A stretch of DNA of 33,573 nucleotides from the NCBI GenBank assembly GCA_902778535.1, contig CACYYG010000029.1, positions 1 to 33,573 on the forward strand. Direction: 5' to 3'. Position 1 is the first letter of the stretch; each line of letters starts with the position of its first letter. Shown in pieces: positions 1 through 7,881 of this stretch. The notes beneath the pieces were generated by a model that worked only from the letters and a program-made list of their open reading frames with translations, ran no database searches and was not told where the DNA came from. The stretch is from an uncultured Prevotellaceae bacterium. GTDB lineage: Bacteria; Bacteroidota; Bacteroidia; Bacteroidales; Bacteroidaceae. A program made the translations under genes and the position numbers.

Positions 1-86
1 TCCATCTGCTCAGAAAGTATCGTCCCTTTCACTTCCGCCGACGACAGTCGGCTCACTCCCCTTTCACTCCTTATCACTCCAGACAT
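1..86 (-). CDS. Possible 5' end of a third gene in the sigma/anti-sigma operon (cut by window edge)
   Basis: A reading frame opens with ATG at 86 on the minus strand and stays open for 28 codons to the window edge. It starts 17 bp after the stop of the membrane protein ahead of it, the spacing expected of the next gene in an operon. The visible peptide begins MSGVIRSERGVSR, is basic and has no signal peptide. There is no clear ribosome binding site, and I recognise no family. It may equally be chance-open intergenic sequence. Confidence 0.25.
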   Translation of the reverse strand, partial: MSGVIRSERGVSRLSSAEVKGTILSEQM

Positions 87-103
87 GCGAAACTTGTATT
101 ATA

Positions 104-565
104 TTAATTGTCAAACATTGCCTTCAGTTGTTCTTCCACCACGTCGGAGCCATCGCCTTGCAATGCAACCATCGTGGTCTGCATTTCGGCCAAGACCACA
201 GCAGGATCGGTGGTACGCTGGCCATAGATATAAGCTATCAGCTCATCATCTTCACCGCCGACTGGCGACTGACTGCGATGGAAGAGAAGCATGGCACCTC
301 CCATTATCAGTACGGCGACGGCGGCAGCCACTGCCCAGGGCAGCCAGCGGCGACGAGGAGCGGGCCGTTTCGCTGGTGGCGTTGACAACGCAACAGACTG
401 AGCTGCATCATACGCGAGGAACATCGGGCGCAAGGTTGCCAGGTCGTCGGGCAGGTCGCTGGCCTCACGGAAGAAGGCATAAAGCTCCTGCTCCTCGCTG
501 AGCGTGGTCTCGCCGTCGAAGAAACGGTCTAACAGGGTGCGTATTTTCAGGATATTATCGGTCAT
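104..565 (-). CDS. Probable anti-sigma factor, single-pass membrane protein
   Basis: A 153-residue protein encoded 22 bp downstream of an ECF sigma factor and very probably in the same operon. Residues 1-65 form an acidic, helix-prone cytoplasmic region (LLDRFFDGETTLSEEQEL) of the kind that precedes the membrane span in Bacteroidetes anti-sigma and related small regulators. A basic patch (PAPRRR) then leads into one hydrophobic helix at about residues 73-95. The remaining 55 or so residues would lie in the periplasm. No zinc-binding HxxxCxxC motif is visible, so this is not a classical ZAS-type anti-sigma factor. Position and topology support a role in holding the upstream sigma factor at the membrane; binding itself is inferred. 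Confidence 0.6.
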   Translation of the reverse strand: MTDNILKIRTLLDRFFDGETTLSEEQELYAFFREASDLPDDLATLRPMFLAYDAAQSVALSTPPAKRPAPRRRWLPWAVAAAVAVLIMGGAMLLFHRSQSPVGGEDDELIAYIYGQRTTDPAVVLAEMQTTMVALQGDGSDVVEEQLKAMFDN

Positions 566-587
566 ATCGTTGTAGTTTTGTTTCTCA

Positions 588-1076
588 TCACGGGTTGTTC
601 TGTTTCAGAAACTGCAGCCTCACTGCCTGACGGGCGCGGCTCAGCACTTTTCTCAGTGCCACCTCGTTGCTGCCGGTCATCTCGGCAATGTCGCTCATCT
701 CCATTCCCTCTATATGACGGAGGCGCAGGATGGTCTGCTGCATGGAGGGCAGGCTCTCGACGATGGCCATCAGGCGGTCGAGGTTCTCGCCGGTGCTGTC
801 GGTGGCGACGCCGACGGAAAAGCCGTCGGACGCGATGGCGGCAGGAAGTGCTACGGCGTGGCGCTGTTTCCTCAGCAGGCTCACGCACTGGTTGCGCACC
901 AGCACCGTGGCCAAGGCATCGACGGGCAGGCGCAGTTCGTCGAGCATCTGCCACAGGCGCAGCAGCACGTCCTGCACAGTGTCCTCAGCATCGTCGTCGC
1001 CTACATAGCGACGCGCCACCGAGAGCAGCTTGGGCCGTATCCGCCTGACCTCGTCCTTGTATTCTTCTTGCGTCAT
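588..1076 (-). CDS. ECF-type RNA polymerase sigma factor
   Basis: A 162-residue sigma-70 family protein of ECF size, with only regions 2 and 4. Region 2 spans about residues 13-75 and carries the core-binding segment DDAEDTVQDVLLRLW. Region 4 spans about 103-155, with the LPSMQQTILRLRHIEG segment followed by a helix-turn-helix (MSDIAEMTGSNEVALRKVL). It would direct RNA polymerase to a small regulon, often stress or surface-related functions in Bacteroidetes. The membrane protein at 104-565 is its likely partner. A TATTTTTG promoter element lies about 50 bp upstream of the start. The target promoters cannot be read from this window. Confidence 0.9.
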   Translation of the reverse strand: MTQEEYKDEVRRIRPKLLSVARRYVGDDDAEDTVQDVLLRLWQMLDELRLPVDALATVLVRNQCVSLLRKQRHAVALPAAIASDGFSVGVATDSTGENLDRLMAIVESLPSMQQTILRLRHIEGMEMSDIAEMTGSNEVALRKVLSRARQAVRLQFLKQNNP

Positions 1077-1124
1077 TCTGTTCTATATACGCGCAAAGGG
1101 CTGTTTTGTGACATCATCTGACTG

Positions 1125-1132
1125 CAAAAATA
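1125..1132 (-). promoter_or_regulatory. -7 element of the sigma factor promoter
   Basis: The minus strand reads TATTTTTG, matching the Bacteroidetes TAnnTTTG -7 element, about 48 bp before the ATG. No good TTTG -33 box is seen at the usual spacing. Confidence 0.5.
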
Positions 1133-1176
1133 CAAAAAAAATTTGGTCCTGCGAATTGGGGCACTTTGTTTGATTT

Positions 1177-1340
1177 TGTATCTGTGCTTGAAACACTTTG
1201 TTTCTGCGGCAGAAACAAAGTGTTTCTACGGCCGAAACAAAGTGTTTCAAACAAAAAAAATCTTGAAACACTTTGTTTCAAAAAATAAAAACCTAAAACA
1301 CTTTGTTTCATCGCAAAAAAATTTTGAAACAAAGTGTTTC
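1177..1340. repeat. Cluster 1 of the GAAACA-AAG-TGTTTC interrupted palindrome
   Basis: Six copies of a 15-bp palindrome (arms GAAACA/TGTTTC, centre AAG or CTT by orientation) start at 1190, 1212, 1234, 1265, 1295 and 1326; the fifth has A for G at its first base. Start-to-start steps are 22, 22, 31, 30 and 31 bp. The 7-nt spacers of the 22-bp part are tgcggca and tacggcc. A 13-nt left edge, TGTATCTGTGCTT (1177-1189), recurs inverted at the second cluster (17530-17542). The cluster lies between divergent genes in a gap of about 440 bp (1077-1519) that otherwise holds only the two promoters. Translations across it are artefacts of the repeat. Confidence 0.9.
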
Positions 1341-1495
1341 GCCCATGAAACCAGAGGAAACGAAAGATTCAGCACAGGAACGGACCGACAAAAACACCGC
1401 CCAACGGATGGAAAAACATGCCGAAAAACACAAAAAACGGACCTCCCGCCCATCAAAAAAAACGGGTTCGGCTTTCTCTAATGGGAAAAAGTTTG

Positions 1496-1503
1496 TAACT
1501 TTG
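1496..1503 (+). promoter_or_regulatory. -7 element for the MlaF-like gene
   Basis: TAACTTTG followed by C matches TAnnTTTG and ends 16 bp before the ATG at 1520, giving a leader of about ten nucleotides. The -33 region is weak (TTTC near 1473). Confidence 0.5.
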
Positions 1504-1519
1504 CCACGATTTTGAAAAA

Positions 1520-2323
1520 ATGATTGAAGTCAGAAACCTTTACAAGAGCTTTGAGGAGGTGGCGCCCGACGGCACGCTGACGACGAAGGACGTGCTGAAG
1601 GACATCTCCACCACGTTTGCCGACGGCATCACCAACCTCATCATAGGCAGGAGCGGCAGCGGCAAGACGGTGCTGATGAAAAACCTGGTGGGCCTGCTGG
1701 AGCCTACCAAGGGACAGGTGCTCTACGACGGGCGCGACTTCGTGCGCATGTCGAAGAAGGAGAAGGTGGAGATGCGGCGCGAGATGGGCATGATTTTCCA
1801 GTCGGCAGCACTGTTCGACTCGATGACTGTGCTGGAAAACGTGATGTTTCCGCTCGACATGTTCTCGCAGATGACACTGCGAGAGCGACAGCGCCGTGCC
1901 AAGGACTGCTTAGACCGCGTCAACCTGACAGACGCCGACCAGAAGTTCCCGGGCGAAATCAGCGGCGGTATGCAGAAACGTGTGGCCATTGCCCGCGCCA
2001 TTGCCTTGCAGCCGAAATACCTGTTCTGCGACGAGCCCAACAGCGGCCTCGACCCGAAGACTTCGCTCGTCATCGACGAACTGCTGCACTCCATCACGCA
2101 CGAGTACAAGATGACCACAATCATCAATACCCATGACATGAATTCTGTCATGGGTATCGGTGAAAATATCATATTTATTTATGAGGGCCACAAAGAGTGG
2201 CAGGGGCAGAGCGGCCAGATCATGGATTCAACCAACAGCCGGCTTACTGACTTTATCTTTGCCAGCGGACTGCAGAAAAAGATGCGCGAGGCCGTGCTGG
2301 CAGAGGAACATGCCAACAAGTGA
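1520..2323 (+). CDS. mlaF: ABC transporter ATP-binding protein, MlaF-like (phospholipid transport)
   Basis: A 267-residue ABC ATPase with every nucleotide-binding motif: Walker A GRSGSGKT (43-50), Q-loop Q94, signature ISGGMQKR (147-154), Walker B with D171/E172 (YLFCDEPNSGLDP) and H-loop H205. The combination of NLVGLL after Walker A, the SGGMQKR signature and DEPNSGLDP is typical of MlaF, which powers phospholipid movement between inner and outer membrane with the permease MlaE and substrate-binding MlaD. Neither partner is here: upstream is a repeat cluster and a divergent sigma factor, downstream a convergent thioredoxin 16 bp away. The family call is firm; the Mla role is inferred from sequence type. 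Confidence 0.85.
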   Translation: MIEVRNLYKSFEEVAPDGTLTTKDVLKDISTTFADGITNLIIGRSGSGKTVLMKNLVGLLEPTKGQVLYDGRDFVRMSKKEKVEMRREMGMIFQSAALFDSMTVLENVMFPLDMFSQMTLRERQRRAKDCLDRVNLTDADQKFPGEISGGMQKRVAIARAIALQPKYLFCDEPNSGLDPKTSLVIDELLHSITHEYKMTTIINTHDMNSVMGIGENIIFIYEGHKEWQGQSGQIMDSTNSRLTDFIFASGLQKKMREAVLAEEHANK

Positions 2324-2339
2324 GTGCCAACAGCACCAC

Positions 2340-2657
2340 TTATGCGAGCAGCGCTTCAAACTTCTCTTCAAACTTCTGCTTGCCGGCAGCGCCGACAATC
2401 TTGTCGACAACTTCGCCGTTCTTGAAGAAGAGGATGGTGGGAATGTTGCGGATGCCGAACTGTGCTGCCAGTTCCTCGCTCTCCTCCACGTCGCATTTGC
2501 CTACCACCAGCTTGCCGTCGTACTTCTCGGCAAGCTCGGAGATGATGGGAGCCACCATGCGGCAGGGACCACACCATGTGGCCCAGAAGTCTACGACGAG
2601 GGGCTTCTGCCCGTTCTTTAGGGTCTCAAAGTTTTCGGTTGTGATTGTTACTTCCAT
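2340..2657 (-). CDS. trxA: Thioredoxin
   Basis: A 105-residue thioredoxin with the WCGPC active site in VVDFWATWCGPCRMVAP and the conserved cis-proline segment IRNIPTILFF. It reduces protein disulfides in the cytoplasm and is recycled by thioredoxin reductase. I place the start at 2657 (MEVTITTENF), because that is where the family begins. The frame stays open upstream to 2786, but that extension covers the promoter and is not thioredoxin-like. It has no signal peptide. It converges with the MlaF-like gene and has its own promoter, so it is probably a single-gene transcript. Confidence 0.95.
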   Translation of the reverse strand: MEVTITTENFETLKNGQKPLVVDFWATWCGPCRMVAPIISELAEKYDGKLVVGKCDVEESEELAAQFGIRNIPTILFFKNGEVVDKIVGAAGKQKFEEKFEALLA

Positions 2658-2701
2658 TGTAGAAAAGATAGTTAAATGAATAAAAGAGTTCTTCTTGGCG
2701 G

Positions 2702-2709
2702 CAAAAGTA
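2702..2709 (-). promoter_or_regulatory. -7 element of the thioredoxin promoter
   Basis: The minus strand reads TACTTTTG followed by C, a good TAnnTTTG match, 44 bp before the chosen ATG. It lies inside the upstream extension of the open frame, which supports the shorter start at 2657. Confidence 0.6.
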
Positions 2710-2791
2710 CACATTTCTTTTCTTTCTGCCTCACTTTTTCTTGGAAAAATGTTTCCTTGGAAAAATGTTTTGAATATTTTTTGCATTTTCC

Positions 2792-2822
2792 TTTGCCTTC
2801 CATCAAAAAATAATTACTTTTG
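2792..2822 (+). promoter_or_regulatory. Promoter of the M6 protease operon
   Basis: TTTG at 2792-2795, a 19-bp spacer, then TACTTTTG at 2815-2822: a full match to the Bacteroidetes housekeeping promoter. The ATG follows 31 bp later, after an AT-rich leader. Confidence 0.75.
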
Positions 2823-2853
2823 CACCGTAATTAATAACTGTATAATATAAGAC

Positions 2854-5800
2854 ATGAAGAATTTGTTTTATGACAAGAGTGCGAAGCGCATCGTCTTGGC
2901 ACTCGTAATGCTGCTGCTTGTTACGGCAGCTAACGCCATACCGGCTAAGCCTGGACAGAAACGCGAGCTTACACTGGCCGACGGCACCACTGTCAGCGCA
3001 CTGCTGGTAGGCGACGAACACGGCCACTACTGGCTGGCCGACGACGGAAAGGCCTATCTGGACATTAACAACAGCAACGTTTTTCAGATGGTTGACAAAC
3101 AGGCTATCAACCTGAAAGCAAAAGAACTCCGCCAGAAGGCTAATCAGCAGCGCGCCAAACGCCTGCCCGGACGCCAGAACGCAAGCACCACCAGCGGATA
3201 CATCGGCGACAAGAAAGGTCTGATTATATTGGTAAACTTCAGCGACAAAGCGTTCAAGCCAAGCAACAACCTTGCCCGCTATCAGGACATTGCCAACAAG
3301 GAGAACTACAATAGCGGCAATTTCAAGGGTTCGGTGCACGACTATTTCTATGCCCAAAGCGACGGGAAGTTCAACCTGACCTTTGATGTCGTCGGTCCCG
3401 TCACAGTAAGCAAGAGTTATTCCTACTACGGTTCCAACGATTCTGAAGGCAGCGACAAGCATCCTGCCGAGATGGTGATCGAGGCCCTGAAGATGGTGAA
3501 CAGCGATGTGAACTTTGCCGACTACGACTGGGACAATGACGGATGGGTCGACCAGGTGTTCATCATCTATGCCGGTAAGGGGGAGGCTGATGGAGGCGCC
3601 ACCAATACCATCTGGCCTCACGAATGGACTCTGGAAAGTGCACATTATTATGGCGACGGTAGCGGCATACAGTACATGGACGGCAAAAAAATCGACACCT
3701 ATGCCTGCGGCTCAGAGCTAAGCGGCTCGGACCAGATAGACGGCATCGGCACCATCTGCCACGAATTCAGCCACTGCTTAGGCTATCCTGATTTCTACGA
3801 CACCGACTACAGCGGTGGACAAGGAATGGGCTCGTGGGACTTGTTGGACAATGGATGCTACAACGGCAACGGCTTCCGCCCGGCAGGATACACCAGCTAC
3901 GAACGCTGGGTAGCCGGATGGCACACGCCTACCGAACTCGTCAACACACAGAATATTGAGGGCATGAAGGCACTGCAAAACGGCGGTGAATCATACATTA
4001 TCTATAATAATGGCAACCGCAATGAATACTTCCTGCTTGAGAACCGACAGAAGACGGGCTGGGACACTAACCTGCCCGGAAAAGGCCTGCTCATTCTGCA
4101 CGTTGACTACAATGCAGACGCATGGGCCAACAATCAGGCAAATGACGACCCCAGCCACCAGCGCATGACATGGATTCCTGCCGATAATGAATACCAGTAT
4201 TTTGTCTACAACGGCACAAAGTATTACACTGACGAAGGTCAAGCCACCGATACCTATCCCTACGGAAGCATCAATTCGTTCAGTAAGGAAAGTGAACCGG
4301 CAGCCAAGTTATACAATAAAAATACAGACGGTACGTATTATCTCGACTCATCGGTAGAGAACATCAAGCAGAACAGCAACGGCACCATCTCGTTTAAGTT
4401 CCGTGGCATCAGCAATGTGGCAACACCCGTATTCACACCGAAGGCAGGACGCTATGAAGAGGCACAGACGGTGACCATCAGCTGTGAGACGGAGGGAGCC
4501 AGCATCTTCTACACACTCGACGGCTCTACGCCCACAACCAGCAGCACAGCCTATACAGAACCTTTCGTCGTGAGTGAAACCACCACCGTGAAGGCGATAG
4601 CCGTGAAGGACAACGATGAGAGCGACGTGGCCAAAGCTAAATACACCATTGGCGTAAATCACAGCAATCCCGACGCATTGAATTTCAAACTTGTCGCCTC
4701 TACAGACGACATGGAAGAAGGAATGCGCTATATCATCGGCAGCGGCAACAAGGCTGCTGGCGCTTTGAACAATCAGTATCTGAGCAAGGTTGATGCAGAA
4801 GAGGCTGATGACATCATCGTCATCAACGACGACGTGGCCGTGTTCATCGTAGAGGAGATGGGAGATGGCTGGTCGTTCAAGAACGAAGCTACAGACAAGT
4901 ATCTCACGGCCACCAACACCGGTAAACTGGCATACGTCGACGAGCCTAAAGCCTGGACGCTGGACAACAACGGAGGCGTCACGATGACCTTCGGCAGCTA
5001 CGGCACGATGCTCTATAATGTACGCAGCCCGCGCTTCAATACCTACACCAGCAATCCCAACGCCAACATGTTGCTGGCTCACATCTACATGGAGACAGAA
5101 GAAGGCCCCGTACACAAGGAGGATGTGGAGATGACATTCGACATTGACAAAATAGTCATTACCATAGGCGACGAATTCACCGAACCCACACTCACCACCA
5201 ATCCTGAAAATCTCCCCGTGACCTACACGAGCTCAAACACCAGCGTGGCTACTGTTGATGCAGAGACGGGCAAGGTGACCATCGAGAACACCGGCACAAC
5301 GGAGATTATCGCCACCTTTGCCGGCGACGAAGTCTACAACGAAGCCAGCGCCACCTACCTCATCAAGGTGAAGAAGCCCGCCGGACCTGCCGAGGAAGGC
5401 AGCTACGAGCTGGTGACCGATGCCTCTGAGCTCGATGCTGGCCAGCAGGTGATGATTGCCGTAAAGTACAACGATGAAATTCTGGTGATGAGCACCAAGC
5501 AGAACACCAACAACCGTGCTGCCACTGACGACGTCACCGTTAACGACAACGAGACACTCGTGCCGGGTGAAGCCGCCCAGATCATCACTCTGGAGAAGAA
5601 TGGCGACAACTTCCTCTTCAGCATGGACGAGGGCTATCTCTATGCCGCCAGCTCGAACAGCAACTGGTTGCGCACCGAGGAGATGCCTGACGACAACGCC
5701 AAAGCCATTATCAGCATCGACGCTGAGGGATTGGCAACGATTGTATTCCAAGGCAGCTCCACCCACAACCATATACGCTTCAACCCGAACAATGGCAACC

Positions 5801-6006
5801 CGATGTTCTCGTGCTACGATGTGAACACAACCATCAAGACTCTGCCGATGATTTACCGCCAGGTAACGGACAACCCGTCAACGGGCATTGCTACCCTGAA
5901 GCAGAATCAAGCTGCTCCCGTCGTCTACAACTTACAGGGACAGCGCGTCAGCGGCCAGATGCTCAAGGGCATTTACATTGTCAATGGTCGCAAGATGATG
6001 AAGTAA
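2854..6006 (+). CDS. Secreted M6-family metalloprotease with C-terminal secretion tail
   Basis: A 1050-residue exported zinc protease. Residues 1-29 are a signal peptide ending near ANA. The peptidase M6 region (about 115-420) holds the zinc site HEFSH (H303, E304, H307), followed by CLGYPDFYD and the MGSWDLLDNG segment typical of immune-inhibitor-A-like proteases. Residues about 522-600 form a chitobiase C-terminal-type domain (FYTLDGSTPTTSSTAY). About 760-840 resemble a bacterial Ig-like domain (SSNTSVATVDAETGKVTI). The last 40 residues, with YNLQGQRVS and KGIYIVNGRKMMK, resemble a Bacteroidetes Type IX sorting tail, so the protein is probably released or anchored at the cell surface. It likely degrades host or dietary protein; the substrate is unknown. 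It leads an apparent operon with the ABC exporter 9 bp downstream. Confidence 0.9.
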   Translation: MKNLFYDKSAKRIVLALVMLLLVTAANAIPAKPGQKRELTLADGTTVSALLVGDEHGHYWLADDGKAYLDINNSNVFQMVDKQAINLKAKELRQKANQQRAKRLPGRQNASTTSGYIGDKKGLIILVNFSDKAFKPSNNLARYQDIANKENYNSGNFKGSVHDYFYAQSDGKFNLTFDVVGPVTVSKSYSYYGSNDSEGSDKHPAEMVIEALKMVNSDVNFADYDWDNDGWVDQVFIIYAGKGEADGGATNTIWPHEWTLESAHYYGDGSGIQYMDGKKIDTYACGSELSGSDQIDGIGTICHEFSHCLGYPDFYDTDYSGGQGMGSWDLLDNGCYNGNGFRPAGYTSYERWVAGWHTPTELVNTQNIEGMKALQNGGESYIIYNNGNRNEYFLLENRQKTGWDTNLPGKGLLILHVDYNADAWANNQANDDPSHQRMTWIPADNEYQYFVYNGTKYYTDEGQATDTYPYGSINSFSKESEPAAKLYNKNTDGTYYLDSSVENIKQNSNGTISFKFRGISNVATPVFTPKAGRYEEAQTVTISCETEGASIFYTLDGSTPTTSSTAYTEPFVVSETTTVKAIAVKDNDESDVAKAKYTIGVNHSNPDALNFKLVASTDDMEEGMRYIIGSGNKAAGALNNQYLSKVDAEEADDIIVINDDVAVFIVEEMGDGWSFKNEATDKYLTATNTGKLAYVDEPKAWTLDNNGGVTMTFGSYGTMLYNVRSPRFNTYTSNPNANMLLAHIYMETEEGPVHKEDVEMTFDIDKIVITIGDEFTEPTLTTNPENLPVTYTSSNTSVATVDAETGKVTIENTGTTEIIATFAGDEVYNEASATYLIKVKKPAGPAEEGSYELVTDASELDAGQQVMIAVKYNDEILVMSTKQNTNNRAATDDVTVNDNETLVPGEAAQIITLEKNGDNFLFSMDEGYLYAASSNSNWLRTEEMPDDNAKAIISIDAEGLATIVFQGSSTHNHIRFNPNNGNPMFSCYDVNTTIKTLPMIYRQVTDNPSTGIATLKQNQAAPVVYNLQGQRVSGQMLKGIYIVNGRKMMK

Positions 6007-6015
6007 ACTTGCTAC

Positions 6016-7860
6016 ATGAGGGAATTCCTGCAGGTTCTGAGGCGGTTTATTCCACCTTATAAGAAGTATTTGGCAGCGTCGATAGGATTCAACATCCTGT
6101 CGGCACTGCTGAATATTTTTTCGTTTGCTGCGCTGATTCCCATCCTGCAGATTCTCTTCCAGACTGGCGATGCTGAAGCCGCCACGGAGTGGATGGCTTG
6201 GGACTGGGGCAATGTGCAGGAAGTGCTGATGAACAACCTCAACTACACGGTCAACGGCCTCATCGCCGACTACGGCCAGACCACCACCCTACTCTTCATC
6301 GGTCTCTTCCTCGCCATCACCACGGCCATGAAGACCGGTGCATACTTTCTCTCGTCGGCCACCATCATTCCCATCCGCACGGGCGTAGTACGCGACATTC
6401 GCAACCAGCTCTACCGCAAAATCACTTCCCTGCCTCTCGGTTTCTTTAGCGAGGAGCGCAAAGGCGACATCATTGCACGCATGAGCGGCGATGTGCAAGA
6501 GGTGGAGTCGAGCATCATGTCGTCGCTCGACATGCTGTTCAAGAATCCTATCCTCATCATCATCTATTTCTCCACGCTACTATTCATCTCGTGGCAGCTC
6601 ACGCTGTTCACCATTGTTTTCGTACCCATCTTCGGCTATTTCATGGGCGTCGTGGGACGCAAGCTGAAGCGTCGCAGCATTGAGGCACAGGCGCTGTGGA
6701 GCGACACGATGAGTCAGGTGGAAGAGACCTTGGGCGGCCTGCGCATCATCAAGGCCTTCTGTGCCGAACAGACGATGAACAAGCGCTTCGACCGCATCAA
6801 CTCCCACTATCGCGACGACATCATGCGCGTCAACACGCGACAGTCCATGGCTCACCCGATGAGCGAGTTCCTCGGCACCGTGATGATCATCATCGTGCTG
6901 TGGTTCGGCGGCATCCTCGTGCTCAACGGCCACACGCTCACAGGACCTGCGTTCATCTATTACATGGTCATCCTCTACAGCATCATCCAGCCGCTGAAGG
7001 ATTTCTCGAAAGCCGGCTACAACATTCCCAAGGGTCTGGCCTCGATGGAGCGCATCGACAAGATTCTGAAAGCCGAGAATCACATCAAGGAGCCTGCACA
7101 GCCAAAGCACATTGCCTCGTTTGAGCACGAGATAGAATTCAAGAACGTATCGTTCAGATATGGAGAGCAATGGGTGCTCAGAGACATCAACCTCGTCATC
7201 CCCAAGGGCAAGACAATAGCGCTGGTAGGTCAGAGCGGCGGCGGCAAGTCGACGTTGGTTGACCTTATACCCCGCTACTACGACGTGCAGCAGGGCGAGG
7301 TGCTCATCGACGGCATCAACGTCAAAGACTTGGGCCTTCACGACCTGCGCAGACTCATCGGCAACGTCAACCAGGAGGCCATTCTCTTCAACGACTCGTT
7401 CAGAAACAACATTGCCTTTGGAGGAAGAGGTGAGGACGATGAGGTGAGTCAAACCACAAAAATCGAAGAGGCCGCCAAGATTGCCAATGCCTACGATTTC
7501 ATCATGGCCTCTGAACACGGCTTCGACACCAACATCGGCGACCGCGGCGGACGCCTCAGCGGCGGACAGCGCCAGCGCGTCTCCATAGCCCGTGCCATCC
7601 TCAAGAATCCGCCCATCCTCATTCTCGACGAGGCAACCTCGGCCCTCGACACCGAGAGCGAGCGCCTGGTGCAGCAGGCCTTGGAGCGCCTGATGAAGAC
7701 ACGCACCACCGTAGCCATCGCCCACCGCCTGTCGACCATTAAGAACGCCGACGAGATTTGCGTGCTGCACGAAGGACGCATCGTGGAGCGTGGCACACAC
7801 GACGAGCTGATAGCCCTCGACGGCTACTACAAGAAACTGCACGACATGCAGCAGGTGTAA
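6016..7860 (+). CDS. ABC exporter, MsbA-like fused permease/ATPase
   Basis: A 614-residue half-transporter: a six-helix transmembrane domain (about residues 15-330) followed by an ATPase. Motifs seen are Walker A GQSGGGKST (405-413), signature LSGGQ (514-518), Walker B with D538/E539 (ILILDEATSALD) and H-loop H570 (AHRLST). It should work as a homodimer in the inner membrane, exporting lipids or another amphipathic substrate; MsbA, the lipid A flippase, is the closest well-known type. The substrate cannot be deduced, and peptide or drug export remains possible. It starts 9 bp after the M6 protease stop and lies 21 bp before the YitT gene, so the three are probably co-transcribed. Confidence 0.88.
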   Translation: MREFLQVLRRFIPPYKKYLAASIGFNILSALLNIFSFAALIPILQILFQTGDAEAATEWMAWDWGNVQEVLMNNLNYTVNGLIADYGQTTTLLFIGLFLAITTAMKTGAYFLSSATIIPIRTGVVRDIRNQLYRKITSLPLGFFSEERKGDIIARMSGDVQEVESSIMSSLDMLFKNPILIIIYFSTLLFISWQLTLFTIVFVPIFGYFMGVVGRKLKRRSIEAQALWSDTMSQVEETLGGLRIIKAFCAEQTMNKRFDRINSHYRDDIMRVNTRQSMAHPMSEFLGTVMIIIVLWFGGILVLNGHTLTGPAFIYYMVILYSIIQPLKDFSKAGYNIPKGLASMERIDKILKAENHIKEPAQPKHIASFEHEIEFKNVSFRYGEQWVLRDINLVIPKGKTIALVGQSGGGKSTLVDLIPRYYDVQQGEVLIDGINVKDLGLHDLRRLIGNVNQEAILFNDSFRNNIAFGGRGEDDEVSQTTKIEEAAKIANAYDFIMASEHGFDTNIGDRGGRLSGGQRQRVSIARAILKNPPILILDEATSALDTESERLVQQALERLMKTRTTVAIAHRLSTIKNADEICVLHEGRIVERGTHDELIALDGYYKKLHDMQQV

Positions 7861-7881
7861 GCACTAAAGAAATCTAAGAAT

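Noticed and set aside
1190-1340. CRISPR array
   Set aside because: Units are only 15 bp, themselves palindromic and in mixed orientation, and spacers are 7-16 nt. No cas genes are present.
1143-1515. Several open frames with repeated KHFVS/ETKCF peptides on both strands
   Set aside because: They are translations of the palindrome cluster. The repeated peptides follow from the DNA repeat.
6580-7842. 420-codon minus-strand open frame inside the ABC exporter
   Set aside because: It is antisense to a fully supported ABC transporter with all catalytic motifs. Long shadow frames are expected in GC-biased genes.
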